Shown: positions 7,644 to 16,766, numbered from the stretch's first letter. The stretch is 64,000 nucleotides of DNA from Microbacterium terrae (GCF_017831975.1 NZ_JAFDSS010000001.1:2232001-2296000); one strand, 5' to 3'. Numbers and translations are program-made. The notes: generated by a model not told the origin, from the sequence alone.

Positions 7644-9581
7644 TCACCCGGCGGGGACGGGATGCCGGTCCGCGAAGGAGCCGGCCAGGAAGTCCGCGAG
7701 CGCGTCGGCGTCGGCGAGCGGGAAGATGCCCGCCACGTACTGGTCGGGCCGCACCACGACCGCAACTCCGTCGCGCGAGAGCCCGCGCTCCTCGAACGCA
7801 TCCGCGGATCGCCACGCGTCGGGGGCTGCCGCGTACACCTTCTCCCAGTCGGTCAGTGCGAGCGGGCCCGTCTTCGGGAGGAACACCGCGGGCACCCGGG
7901 TGAGGTCGACGTCTTCGAAGCGCTGCTGGTAGATCGCCTTCACGTCGAACACGGCGTCGACGTCGGCGCCGGCCGGCGTGTGGCGCGTCAGCGGGGAGTC
8001 CGGTGACGCGAGCCACTCCGCCCAGTCGGCGAGTGCCGACTCCTCCCCCGCCGCCGGCGCATCCGCGAAGGCGTAGATCCGCCAGCGTCCGTCGGCTCGG
8101 GCGTGGTGACCCAGGTGCACGACGTTGCCGTCGGAGACGCGGGTGACCTCGACGGAGTGGAATCGCTTGCCGACCGGGAAGCCGTCGGCGAGCCCGGCGG
8201 GTGCGGCATCCGTCACGATCGCCGACCGCCCGTACTGCGTCATGAACCCCGACGGGAACTCGGCGGTTCCGAGATAGAAGGTGGCGAGCTCCTGCGGGTC
8301 GGAGATCTCCTCGGGCTTGCGGGCCATCAGCGCCGACCACTCGCGATCGAAGTCGATGAGCTGCTGGGCGACCGGCTGCCGCTCTGCCGAGTAGGTCTCG
8401 AGGAGCGACACCGGACTCACTCCGGTGAGCACCTGCCCGAGCTTCCAGCCGAGGTTGAACCCGTCCTGCATCGACACGTTCATCCCCTGCCCGGCCTTGG
8501 CGCTGTGGGTGTGGCAGGCATCGCCGGTGAGGAACACGCGCGGTGCGCGGCCGTCGCCGCCGTCGTCGAAGCGGTCGGTCACGCGGTGCCCCACCTCGTA
8601 GACGCTGCTCCACGCCACCTGCTTCACGTCGAGGGCGTACGGATGCAGGATCTCGTTGGCCCGCCGGATGACCTCCTCCACGGGCGTCAGCCGCACGCGA
8701 TGGTCATCGTCGGCCGCCACCTCGCCGAGGTCGACGTAGACGCGGCAGAGGTACCCGCCTTCGCGCGGGATGAGGAGGATGTTGCCGGCCGCCGCGTTGA
8801 TCGCGCACTTGGTGCGCCAGTCGGGGAAGTCGGTGTTGACCAGCACATCCATCACGCCCCACGCGTGCGCGGCAAACGCTCCGACGTGCTTGCGACCGAT
8901 CGCCTCGCGCACCCCGCTGCGTGCGCCGTCGCAGCCGACGACGTACTTCGCCCGCACGACCCGTTCCCTGCCCCCGGTCCCCGAGCCCGCCATCCCTGTT
9001 CCCGAGCCCGTCGAGGAGCCCCCGGCCTGCCGCAGGCGCACGTCGACCGGGAACTCGCCGTCGTCGTGCACCGTGAGCCCCAGGAACTCGACCCCGTAGT
9101 CGGGAGCGATGCGGGCGGGCCCGTTCGCCGCCGCCTCGGCGAAGTAGTCGAGCACTCGGGCCTGGTTGACGATGAGATGCGGGAACTCGCTGATCTTGAA
9201 GGCGTAGTCCTCGGTGCGCGCGGTGCGGACGATCTCGCCCGGATTCTCGGGATCGGGGCCCCAGAAGTTCATGTACGCGATGTTGTACGCCTCGGCGACG
9301 ATGCGCTCGGCGAATCCGAACGCCTGGAACGTCTCGACGCTGCGCGGCTGGATGCCGTCCGCCTGCCCGAGCACCAGTCGCCCGTCGCGCTTCTCGATGA
9401 TGCGCGTCGTGACGTCGGGGTACTGCGAGAGCTGGGCGGCGAGCAGCATGCCGGCGGGCCCGGAGCCGACGATGAGCACATCGACCTCATCGGGCAGATC
9501 GGCCGGGCGATCGATGCCCGTGCCCGCGGCGGGGGCGACGAGCGGGTTGCCCGACACGTATCCGTGATGGTGGAACTGCAT
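7644..9581 (-). CDS. FAD-dependent aromatic hydroxylase (3-hydroxybenzoate 4-monooxygenase/phenol hydroxylase type)
   Basis: The product is 645 aa, the size of MobA-type flavin hydroxylases with a C-terminal thioredoxin-like domain. It has the FAD Rossmann motif VLIVGSGPAGMLLAAQLSQ near residue 25, the conserved ISEFPHLIVNQARVLDYF block, the DG motif VGCDGARSGVREAIG, and the second FAD motif VFLTGDACHTHSAKAGQGMN. It would hydroxylate a phenolic acid using NAD(P)H and O2. The N terminus MQFHHHGYVSGNP and a GAGGAGGAG site fix the start at 9581. An unusual Gly/Ser/Thr run near 195-215 comes from an inserted repeat (see 8971-9028). It is divergent from an IclR regulator that probably controls it. 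The exact substrate is uncertain. Confidence 0.82.
   Translation of the reverse strand: MQFHHHGYVSGNPLVAPAAGTGIDRPADLPDEVDVLIVGSGPAGMLLAAQLSQYPDVTTRIIEKRDGRLVLGQADGIQPRSVETFQAFGFAERIVAEAYNIAYMNFWGPDPENPGEIVRTARTEDYAFKISEFPHLIVNQARVLDYFAEAAANGPARIAPDYGVEFLGLTVHDDGEFPVDVRLRQAGGSSTGSGTGMAGSGTGGRERVVRAKYVVGCDGARSGVREAIGRKHVGAFAAHAWGVMDVLVNTDFPDWRTKCAINAAAGNILLIPREGGYLCRVYVDLGEVAADDDHRVRLTPVEEVIRRANEILHPYALDVKQVAWSSVYEVGHRVTDRFDDGGDGRAPRVFLTGDACHTHSAKAGQGMNVSMQDGFNLGWKLGQVLTGVSPVSLLETYSAERQPVAQQLIDFDREWSALMARKPEEISDPQELATFYLGTAEFPSGFMTQYGRSAIVTDAAPAGLADGFPVGKRFHSVEVTRVSDGNVVHLGHHARADGRWRIYAFADAPAAGEESALADWAEWLASPDSPLTRHTPAGADVDAVFDVKAIYQQRFEDVDLTRVPAVFLPKTGPLALTDWEKVYAAAPDAWRSADAFEERGLSRDGVAVVVRPDQYVAGIFPLADADALADFLAGSFADRHPVPAG
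8971..9028. repeat. In-frame repeat-like insertion inside the hydroxylase
   Basis: Two copies of a CCCGAGCCCG core occur here within a C-rich stretch, and the second continues as TCGAGGAGCC. It resembles the dispersed 'CCTGAGCCTGTCGAAG' sequence seen at 26484-26499 in the paaA leader. Read in the gene it encodes a GSSTGSGTGMAGSGTGG linker between RLRQAG and the conserved FAD-domain strand, so it seems to be a tolerated insertion. Confidence 0.5.
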
Positions 9582-9656
9582 GGTTCTCCTCCTCGGCTGC
9601 GCTGCGACGACGATGTCGAGGACTCGCTGCGACGATGCTTGCGGCCGATTCGGGCA

Positions 9657-9693
9657 TGTTCTATATTCGAACACACCGTTCTACTATTGAACA
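9657..9693. promoter_or_regulatory. Paired operator-like sites for the IclR regulator
   Basis: TGTTCTATATTCGAACA (9657-9673) and CGTTCTACTATTGAACA (9677-9693) are near-identical dyads spaced 20 bp centre to centre, two helical turns. They lie between the divergent hydroxylase and IclR genes. A perfect 10-bp palindrome, TCGTATACGA, follows at 9696-9705. Placement, spacing and symmetry are typical of IclR-family operators. Confidence 0.6.
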
Positions 9694-9739
9694 GATCGTA
9701 TACGAACTGGCCGCAAGGCGGAACCCCGGAGGCACTTTC

Positions 9740-10444
9740 GTGACCGATCGCCCCACACCCGCGTCGCAGACGCTGAGCCGTGGAATCCGCATCCTCGAGA
9801 TCCTCGCCGACGCCCGCGCGCCCCTCACGATCGACGAGATCGGGCGCCGCCTCGAGGTGCACCGGTCGGTCGCCTACCGGCTGCTGCGCACCCTCGAAGA
9901 CCACGGGCTCGTCGAGCGCGACGCCGCCGGTCTCGTCGAGCTCGGCCCTCGCATGGCCGCCCTCGCCGCCGGAGTCGCGCACGACCTGCAGGCCGAGGCG
10001 CTGCCCGAGCTCACGTCGGTGGCGAATGAGCTCGGCATGACGTGCTTCCTCGTGGTGGCCGACCACGACGAATGCGTCACCCTGTCTTCGGTCGAACCGC
10101 GCCACGCCGTCAACGCCGTGGCGCAGCGGCCGGGCACGCGGCATCCGGTCACGAGAGGAGCGCCGGGCAAGGCGATCCTGTCCCTCCTGCCCGAGCGCGC
10201 GTGGCCCGCCGACGTCGCGTCGTCGCTGCGGACGGAGGTGACGGATGCCGCCTCGCGCGGCTTCGCGACGAGCCATGACGAGGTCATCCCGACGCTGCGA
10301 TCCGTCGCCGTGCCGGTGCAGGTGCGCGGGCGTGGACCTGCCGCGATCGCGGTGGTGTTCGTCGCGAGCGCGCACGACGACGCCGCGATCGCGGCGCGAC
10401 TCACCCGGTCCGCCGACGCGATCCGCGACGCGCTCGGAGGCTGA
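9740..10444 (+). CDS. IclR-family transcriptional regulator
   Basis: The product is about 234 aa. The N-terminal winged helix includes SRGIRILEILADARAPLTIDEIGRRLEVHRSVAYRLLRTL-type sequence at about 12-50. The C-terminal IclR effector domain has the usual TRGAPGKAILSLLPE and GFATSHDEVIPTLRSVAVPV blocks. GTG at 9740 is chosen because GGAGG lies seven bases upstream; longer in-frame starts would run through the operator sites. It likely controls the divergent aromatic hydroxylase, with an aromatic acid as inducer (inference). Paired dyads upstream suggest autoregulation. Confidence 0.85.
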   Translation: MTDRPTPASQTLSRGIRILEILADARAPLTIDEIGRRLEVHRSVAYRLLRTLEDHGLVERDAAGLVELGPRMAALAAGVAHDLQAEALPELTSVANELGMTCFLVVADHDECVTLSSVEPRHAVNAVAQRPGTRHPVTRGAPGKAILSLLPERAWPADVASSLRTEVTDAASRGFATSHDEVIPTLRSVAVPVQVRGRGPAAIAVVFVASAHDDAAIAARLTRSADAIRDALGG

Positions 10445-10462
10445 ACCGCGTCGCGGACGCTC

Positions 10463-10774
10463 TCACTCGGCGGTCGGGAACTCCGTGCCCACGAAGCGGA
10501 TGTTGTAGTCGGCGACCCGCTGCGGTACACCCGCGAAGGCCTCGGCGCGAGCATCCGACGCCATGTACGTCTTCTCGAGGGCGACGAACGCCTCCTCGTC
10601 GCCTTCGGCGCTCACCGCCCAGACGAACTCGTTCGTCTCGGGGAGCCCGTAGGCGAACTCGATCGTGAACCCGGCGGCGGGGCGCACGCGCGGCATGCAG
10701 CCCTCCCACCATGCGACGAACGCGTCGTATTCCCCGTCGACGAGCGTGTATCGGCGCAGCTGGATCGTCTTCAT
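10463..10774 (-). CDS. NIPSNAP-like small protein
   Basis: A protein of about 103 aa starting MKTIQLRRYTLVDGEYDAFV, with FTIEFAYGLPETNEFVWAVS and a C-terminal NIRFVGTEFP. This fits the NIPSNAP/dimeric ferredoxin-like alpha+beta barrel family, whose bacterial members are small soluble proteins often found with catabolic genes. A specific reaction cannot be assigned. GGA seven bases before the chosen ATG (10774) is the only ribosome-site candidate; an ATG nine bases earlier is possible. It converges on the IclR gene and is divergent from the ThDP enzyme. Confidence 0.6.
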   Translation of the reverse strand: MKTIQLRRYTLVDGEYDAFVAWWEGCMPRVRPAAGFTIEFAYGLPETNEFVWAVSAEGDEEAFVALEKTYMASDARAEAFAGVPQRVADYNIRFVGTEFPTAE

Positions 10775-10914
10775 GCGTTCCATCTTGGCGGAACACCTAT
10801 ACTCGTGACGTCCGGCGGCATCGACGCCCGCCGGTGCTCGAAAAAAGGGCACGCAGCGCGCCAGCGCGAGACACATACGGCCTCAGCATCCGTTCCGTCT
10901 CGAAAGGCTCCGCC

Positions 10915-12585
10915 ATGCCCGCCGTCCCCTCCCAGACGTCCGTCTCGGCGCACGTCGCGCTCACCCTCGCCCAGCACATCGACCACGTCTTCGGCGTGAT
11001 GGGCAACGGCAACGCGTACTTCCTCGACGCGCTCGAGCGCTCCACCGAGGTGCACTTCACCGCGGTGCGACACGAGGCCGGCGGCGTGGTCGCCGCCGAC
11101 GCGTTCTTCCGCGCCTCGGGTCGGCTCGCGGCGGCCACCGCGACCTACGGCGCCGGCTTCACCAACACGCTCACGGCTCTCGCCGAGGCCGTGCAGGCGC
11201 ATGTGCCGCTCGTGCTGGTCGTCGGCGACGAGCCGACGTCGGGTCCGCGGCCGTGGGATGTCGACCAGATCGCGCTCGCCTCGGCTGTCGGCGCGCGCAC
11301 GTACACGGTGGGGCGGACGGATGCCGCGGCCACGACGGTGATCGCGATCGAGCACGCGTTGACGTATCGCGTGCCGACGGTGCTCGCCATCCCCTACGAC
11401 GTCGCGCAGCGCGATGCCGGACCGGTGCCGTCGGTGCCCGAGCTCCGGCTGCCCGAGCCGCTCGCGCCGAGCGGCCCGTTCGCCGGGGCGGCGGTCGCCG
11501 ACATCGCGGCGGCCCTGGCGTCGGCCGAGCGGCCGTTCCTCCTCGCCGGTCGCGGCGCCTGGCTCGCGGGCGCGGCGTCGGCGCTGGGCGAGCTCGCCGA
11601 TCTCACCGGCGCGGTGACCGCATCGACCGCGCTCGGGCGCGGCATCTTCCCGCGCGGCCATTACGACCTCGGAGTGACGGGGGGCTTCGGCGCCGAGGGT
11701 GCCATGGCCCTCGTGCGCGAGGCCGACGTGGCAGTCGTGTTCGGGGCGTCGCTGAACCAGTTCACGATGCGGTTCGGCGACCTGTTCGCCCCCGGCACGC
11801 GCGCGTTCCAGGTCGACGTCGCGCCGGCGGCGACCCACCCGCACGTCGGCGGCTACGTTCGCGGAGATGCTGCGGTGGTGGCCGCGGCGCTGGTCGAGGC
11901 GGTGCGCGGCCGCGGCGCCGCGGCGAGCGGATGGCGCGAGGGCGTAGAGATCGCGCCGCTGCGTGGGTACGCCCCGGGCGACGGACTCGCTCCCGATGGG
12001 CGCCTCGACCCGCGCAGCGTGGCAGCGCGGATCGGCGAGCTGCTTCCGGCCGACCGGGTGGTGGTGTCGGACGGCGGCCACTTCATCGGCTGGGCGAACA
12101 TGTATTGGCCGGTGGCGTCGCCCGATCGCATGATGATGGTCGGCACGGCGTTCCAATCGATCGGCCTCGGCTGGCCGTCGGTGCCGGGCGCGGCGCTCGC
12201 GAAGCCGTCGGCGACTGTCGTGCTGACGACGGGCGACGGCGGCGGGCTCATGGCGTTGGCCGACCTCGAGACCGCAGTGCGGGTGGCCGGCGGGCGCGGC
12301 ATCGCCGTGGTGTGGAACGACGCCGCGTACGGCGCCGAGATGAACCTCTACGGGCTCAAGGGTCTCGCGCAGGAGCCGATGCTGATCCCCGAGGTCGACT
12401 TCGCCGCCCTCGCCGGCGGCGTCGGCGCAGAGGGGGTCGCCGTTCGGACGCTCGACGACCTCGATCGGCTGGCGACGTGGGCGGCCGAGGACCCGGCATC
12501 CCGTCCGTTCCTCGTGCTCGACTGTCGCATCTCGGGCTCGGTCGTGGCGCCGTATCAGCAGGAGATCATCCGCGTGAACTCCTGA
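10915..12585 (+). CDS. Thiamine diphosphate-dependent enzyme (acetolactate synthase/2-oxoacid decarboxylase-like)
   Basis: The product is 556 aa with the three-domain layout of the POX/ALS family. The catalytic glutamate is in RHEAGGVVAADAFFR near residue 50, a central cofactor-type domain covers about 190-330, and the C-terminal ThDP/Mg motif begins GDGGGLMALADLETAVR and ends VVWNDAAYG. It would decarboxylate or ligate a 2-oxoacid. The surrounding phenylacetate and hydroxyaromatic genes make an aryl-pyruvate or benzoylformate-like substrate possible, but nothing in the sequence decides this. GAAAGG seven bases before ATG 10915 supports the start. The upstream 140-bp gap is shared with the divergent NIPSNAP gene. 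Confidence 0.75.
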   Translation: MPAVPSQTSVSAHVALTLAQHIDHVFGVMGNGNAYFLDALERSTEVHFTAVRHEAGGVVAADAFFRASGRLAAATATYGAGFTNTLTALAEAVQAHVPLVLVVGDEPTSGPRPWDVDQIALASAVGARTYTVGRTDAAATTVIAIEHALTYRVPTVLAIPYDVAQRDAGPVPSVPELRLPEPLAPSGPFAGAAVADIAAALASAERPFLLAGRGAWLAGAASALGELADLTGAVTASTALGRGIFPRGHYDLGVTGGFGAEGAMALVREADVAVVFGASLNQFTMRFGDLFAPGTRAFQVDVAPAATHPHVGGYVRGDAAVVAAALVEAVRGRGAAASGWREGVEIAPLRGYAPGDGLAPDGRLDPRSVAARIGELLPADRVVVSDGGHFIGWANMYWPVASPDRMMMVGTAFQSIGLGWPSVPGAALAKPSATVVLTTGDGGGLMALADLETAVRVAGGRGIAVVWNDAAYGAEMNLYGLKGLAQEPMLIPEVDFAALAGGVGAEGVAVRTLDDLDRLATWAAEDPASRPFLVLDCRISGSVVAPYQQEIIRVNS

Positions 12586-12599
12586 TCCGGGCTGGGGTG

Positions 12600-12628
12600 T
12601 TTACGCGCGCGGCACCAGGGTCTAGCCT
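12600..12628 (+). promoter_or_regulatory. Promoter for the giant gene pair
   Basis: TTTACG (12600-12605) and TAGCCT (12623-12628) are separated by exactly 17 bp, giving an expected start near 12636 and a leader of about 57 nt. This suggests the two giant genes form their own transcription unit rather than an extension of the upstream gene. Confidence 0.5.
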
Positions 12629-12692
12629 CTGTGCCAGCGGCCACTCCCCTGCGCTTCATCGAGCGGTCCTCCACCTCTTCCGAGGAGCCGCG

Positions 12693-15600
12693 ATGACACC
12701 GCCTGACAACGACGACGAGAACGTCCTCCCCCCGGCGCCCGAGACGATCGCCGAGTGGTCGACCGAAGAGCGTGCGTTCGCACGGGCGCCCGCCCACATC
12801 GCGTCGCCGGCCGTTCCCGACGGCGATCTCGCGATCGAGGTGACCCGCCCGCGCGACCTGGTGTCGCTGCTCACCGTCTGGCACGACGTCACCGCCGAGC
12901 CGGCGACCGAAGACGCACCGGCCACCCTGACAGCGGGGGCAGCCGCCACCCTGACCTTGCATCTGCCGTTCCAGCACGCGCAGGAGCACTCCTGGGCCGA
13001 GGCGGGTGGCAAGCGCCCGAGCGGCGACGACCCCTCGCGGACCGAGGTCGACAAGGTCTCGACGGCCGGGCAGTTCCGGCGCGGCCCGGTGAACTTCCGC
13101 GCCGCGCGCGGCTCCCGGCTCGTGTTCGATCTCCCCGAGGAGACGGTGGTCGCGGTGACCAGCGAGGCGATCCTCGACCTCATCCCCGGTCTCGCCCTGC
13201 GCGTGCACCGCCTCGCCCGCGCGGGCGAGGCCCCGACCCGCTATCCGGACTTCCCCGCCCCGAGCGAACTGCTGGCCGCACCGAAGTGGTGGCGGCTCTC
13301 GGACGACTACATCGTGCGGGTGAAGGACTCGAAGGTCACCATCCAGGTCGCCTCGGCGACTCAGCGTGCACGGTATCCGCTCGAGTCGACCGCGGTGACC
13401 CAGCGGCGGCTGTCGAAGTCCCTCGTCGACCAGATCGTCCAGGCCGGGTCGCTCCCCATCGACTACGGGCGAGGCGTCGAGATCGCCGCACTCCCGCCCG
13501 GACTCCGGCCCGGCGTGCGCCCTCCGCGCTCGCGACCGGCCCGCGAGGGCGAGTACAGCTCGCCGCCCGAGGCCGATGTGACGGCCATCGAAGCCCCGTT
13601 CCGCGTCGTGCTCTCGCCGGACACGGAGGCCCGGTGGATGCACGCGACCCGGCCCGCGCCGGCCAACGCCGATGCGCGCAACGTCGAGCTCTGGCACACC
13701 CGGCTCGGCAGGCTCGCGGATGTCGACGGCGACGACGAGGCCGATCCCGTCCCGACCGAGGCGCCGCATCCGTTCCGCACCGTACGCGCCATCTGGACGC
13801 GCGACCGGGATCACCTCTCGGAGGCTCAGTGGAGCTCCCCCGACTCCGACGTCGGCACGGAGGGGAACCCACCACCCGCCCTGGTCGGGCCGCTCGCTCC
13901 ACCTGCATCGACGAGCGCCGACCGGCATCCCTTCCCCTCGAGCCTCAACCGCTCCGACCGCCACCGGATCGTGCGTCAGTCCGCCGAGACGTGGCGCACC
14001 GATCGAGGCGCGACGATCCCGCCCGTCCCCGTCGCCGCCGACCGGCTCTGGCTGTCGGCCTTCGGCGCCACGCTCGACCTGCACGGACACTGGGACACCC
14101 TCCCCTACAGCGGGTCGGGCATCCCGTCGATCCTCGCCTGGGACCACATCGCGACCTTCGGGCGCGACCAGTTCGTTCGGGTGGTCTATCCCGGGTACCT
14201 CTTCCCCCTCGGCCACAAGGCGGTCCTCGTCAAGATCACCGAGCGCAAGGTTCGGCTCGAGAACGAGGCGACCTACGGTCCGCGACGCCCGATCGCGGGC
14301 CTCTGGCAGCGGCACTTCATCGCCGTGATCCAGCGCGACCGCACCTACACACAGCAGGATCTGCCGTTCGCCGACGCCCACCTGGGCCCGGCCGTCACCC
14401 CGACCCTCGACGAGCCGACCGGCGCGAACGAGTACTTCTGGCCGACCATCGGCGGCTCGCCGTTCCGGTTCCGCGTCGACACGACCGACCGCGCCGGCGA
14501 CCCCCTCCGCTTCACCGCGCCGCTGCTCTGGGTGGCCGAGCACATGCGGCAGTTCGACGTCGTCCGCAATCAGTACCTCGGGCTGCCGGGAACCCCCGAG
14601 GTGCGCACGCGCCGGGTGATCGACCTGGGCGGACGCACGGTCGGACTGTATCGGGATGCCACGACCGGCGACACCGCCCAGCACGAGGTGCAGCGCATCC
14701 GGCTCACCGGAGTCGCGCAGGTCGGGACATCGGAGCCGCACATGACCACGGCGGACATCGTGGTGGAAGCGGCGCGACGGCTCGCCGAGACGCCCGCCAC
14801 GACCATCGCCTACCACGGCGACGTCGTCACCGGGCAGCCGCTCCGGCCCGGTGGCGTGTGGGCGGCCGTGGCGACGACGTCCGCGTTCGGCGATGCCGCA
14901 ACGGCCACGCACATCGCGTCGACCGATCCACGCCTCCCCGCGCCCCCGGGGATCAAGTTCGGCGAGCCGCCGGGTCCGTCCGGACCGGGGAAGACGAGCG
15001 AGACCGGCGGCGGCTTCGTGGCACCGAGCCAGGTGATCGCCGGGCTGTCTCTGCTGAAGGGCACTGTGCCCGACCTGACGCAGAGCGTGGCGGGCACGTT
15101 CGACCCGGCCACCGCCATGAAGACTCCCGACGCGCTCGCCGCGTTCGGATCGGCGCTGCCGAAGCTCTTCGGACTCGTGCCGCTCGTGGACCTGCTGTCG
15201 GCGGTCGGCATCGAGGCGCCGCAGATCCTCGCCACGGTGGTCGAGCCGCTCACCCAGCTGATCTCCACGCTCCAGAACGTCAAAGCGCTGGCGCAGAACG
15301 CGATCGACGATGCCGAGGCCACGGCCGAGCGCGTCGTCCGGGAAGCCGAGAAGAAGGTGACGGATGCCGTCTCCGACGCGGAGGCGTCGGCGACGGCGTT
15401 CCTCACCGCCCAGAAGGCCAAGGCCGCTGCTCTCGAGGCCGATGCCGCCGCCCTCGCGACGGAAGCAGCCGGCGTCGTCGACGATGTGGTCGCGTTCTTC
15501 ACGGGGATCGCCGCCTTCGAGCCCGCCGATGCGCAGGTCGCCTTCGACGCGTTCCGCGCGCGGCTCGCCGGGCTCGCGGACCGGCTGCGGTCGATCGGCG

Positions 15601-16766
15601 CGGGACTCCTCCCCCCGAGCGTCCGCACCCGGCTCGCCGATGCCGCGGGCGTGCTCGACGAGCTCCGTACCTCGGCGGACGTCGTCGACGACGTCCTCGC
15701 CGCGGCAAAGCTCGTCTCGGACCTCGCGAGCGGCGCGACGCAGATCGAGCTGGACTTCGACTGGTCGCCGCCGCTTCAGGACTGGCCGACCGGCGGCTCG
15801 CCGATCATCGCGTTCCTCCCCCGCGACGGGGCTCAGAAGAAGCCGCTGACCATCAGCGTCACCGGCACGGCAGGTGTCGGCACGCCGCCGTCGCTGAAGG
15901 TCCTCGCGGAGCTGCGGGAGTTCAGCCTGGATCTGCTCCCCATCGAGCCCCTGGTGCAGATCGAGTTCGAGCACCTCGCGTTCCGCTCCGGGACCAGCGG
16001 GAAGACCGAGGTGGACGTCGTCCTCCGCCGGGTCCGGTTCGTGGGCATCCTGAGCTTCGTCGAGACGATCAAGGAGCTGATCCCGTTCGACGGCTTCTCG
16101 GATCCGCCGGACGTCACGGTCGATGCGAGCGGGCTGACCGCGGGCTACACCCTCGCGCTGCCGAATGTCGCGATCGGCGTGTTCGCCCTGTCGAACATGT
16201 CGCTCTCGGCCGACCTCCGCGTCCCGTTCCTCGGCGACGGTCTGAGTGTCGGCTTCGGCTTCTGCTCCCGCGAGCGGCCGTTCACCCTCGCCGTCGCCTT
16301 CCTCGGCGGCGGCGGATGGTTCGGCATGCGCCTGTCGCCGAAGCGGCTGGAGCTGATCGAGATCGGACTCGAGGCCGGCGCCTACCTCTCGGTCGACTTC
16401 GGGGTCGCGTCGGGGTCGATCTCGGCCGCAGTGGGCATATACCTGCGACTGGAGTCCGACAAGGGCTCGCTCACCGGCTACTTCCGGCTGCGCGGCGAAG
16501 TCGACGTGCTGGGTCTCATCTCGGCGTCGATCGAACTCGCGATGTCGCTGACCTACGACTTCGCCGAGCAGAAGGTGATCGGCCGGGCGAGCATCACCGT
16601 AGAGGTGGAGGTGCTGTGCTTCTCGCAGAGCGTCACCATCGCCGCCGAGCGGAAGTTCGCGGGGTCCAACGGCGATCCGAGCGTCCGGGACCTCATCACC
16701 GGGCCGGGCGGAGACACCGGCGCCTGGACCGAGTACCTCGACGCCTTCGCGACGGAGGACCCGTGA
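12693..16766 (+). CDS. Giant protein of unknown function, first of a coupled pair
   Basis: The protein is 1357 aa. I do not recognise a named family. No signal peptide or clear membrane helix is seen. Regions: an N-terminal acidic leader; a beta-rich part to about 440; a distinctive block at about 454-560 (RLWLSAFGATLDLHGHW, then GRDQFVRVVYPGYLFPLGHKAVLVKITER) that looks conserved; a Pro/Gly linker near 765-785 (GEPPGPSGPGK); an Ala/Glu-rich helical, coiled-coil-like stretch at about 850-1020; then a C-terminal domain of alternating hydrophobic beta strands at about 1045-1345 rich in glycine (AFLGGGGWFGMRLS). GAGGAG five bases before ATG 12693 sets the start. The stop overlaps the next start (GTGA). 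Codon use looks like its neighbours. Confidence 0.7.
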   Translation: MTPPDNDDENVLPPAPETIAEWSTEERAFARAPAHIASPAVPDGDLAIEVTRPRDLVSLLTVWHDVTAEPATEDAPATLTAGAAATLTLHLPFQHAQEHSWAEAGGKRPSGDDPSRTEVDKVSTAGQFRRGPVNFRAARGSRLVFDLPEETVVAVTSEAILDLIPGLALRVHRLARAGEAPTRYPDFPAPSELLAAPKWWRLSDDYIVRVKDSKVTIQVASATQRARYPLESTAVTQRRLSKSLVDQIVQAGSLPIDYGRGVEIAALPPGLRPGVRPPRSRPAREGEYSSPPEADVTAIEAPFRVVLSPDTEARWMHATRPAPANADARNVELWHTRLGRLADVDGDDEADPVPTEAPHPFRTVRAIWTRDRDHLSEAQWSSPDSDVGTEGNPPPALVGPLAPPASTSADRHPFPSSLNRSDRHRIVRQSAETWRTDRGATIPPVPVAADRLWLSAFGATLDLHGHWDTLPYSGSGIPSILAWDHIATFGRDQFVRVVYPGYLFPLGHKAVLVKITERKVRLENEATYGPRRPIAGLWQRHFIAVIQRDRTYTQQDLPFADAHLGPAVTPTLDEPTGANEYFWPTIGGSPFRFRVDTTDRAGDPLRFTAPLLWVAEHMRQFDVVRNQYLGLPGTPEVRTRRVIDLGGRTVGLYRDATTGDTAQHEVQRIRLTGVAQVGTSEPHMTTADIVVEAARRLAETPATTIAYHGDVVTGQPLRPGGVWAAVATTSAFGDAATATHIASTDPRLPAPPGIKFGEPPGPSGPGKTSETGGGFVAPSQVIAGLSLLKGTVPDLTQSVAGTFDPATAMKTPDALAAFGSALPKLFGLVPLVDLLSAVGIEAPQILATVVEPLTQLISTLQNVKALAQNAIDDAEATAERVVREAEKKVTDAVSDAEASATAFLTAQKAKAAALEADAAALATEAAGVVDDVVAFFTGIAAFEPADAQVAFDAFRARLAGLADRLRSIGAGLLPPSVRTRLADAAGVLDELRTSADVVDDVLAAAKLVSDLASGATQIELDFDWSPPLQDWPTGGSPIIAFLPRDGAQKKPLTISVTGTAGVGTPPSLKVLAELREFSLDLLPIEPLVQIEFEHLAFRSGTSGKTEVDVVLRRVRFVGILSFVETIKELIPFDGFSDPPDVTVDASGLTAGYTLALPNVAIGVFALSNMSLSADLRVPFLGDGLSVGFGFCSRERPFTLAVAFLGGGGWFGMRLSPKRLELIEIGLEAGAYLSVDFGVASGSISAAVGIYLRLESDKGSLTGYFRLRGEVDVLGLISASIELAMSLTYDFAEQKVIGRASITVEVEVLCFSQSVTIAAERKFAGSNGDPSVRDLITGPGGDTGAWTEYLDAFATEDP

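Noticed and set aside
12555-15974. Long minus-strand open frame (1139 codons) opposite the first giant gene
   Set aside because: Arg/Gly/His-rich, no ribosome site or family signal; it mirrors the wobble pattern of the plus-strand gene, a usual high-GC shadow.
11253-16766. First giant gene extended to an upstream in-frame start (1837 codons)
   Set aside because: The extra 480 residues are Arg-rich shadow of the ThDP gene; GAGGAG and the promoter point to ATG 12693.
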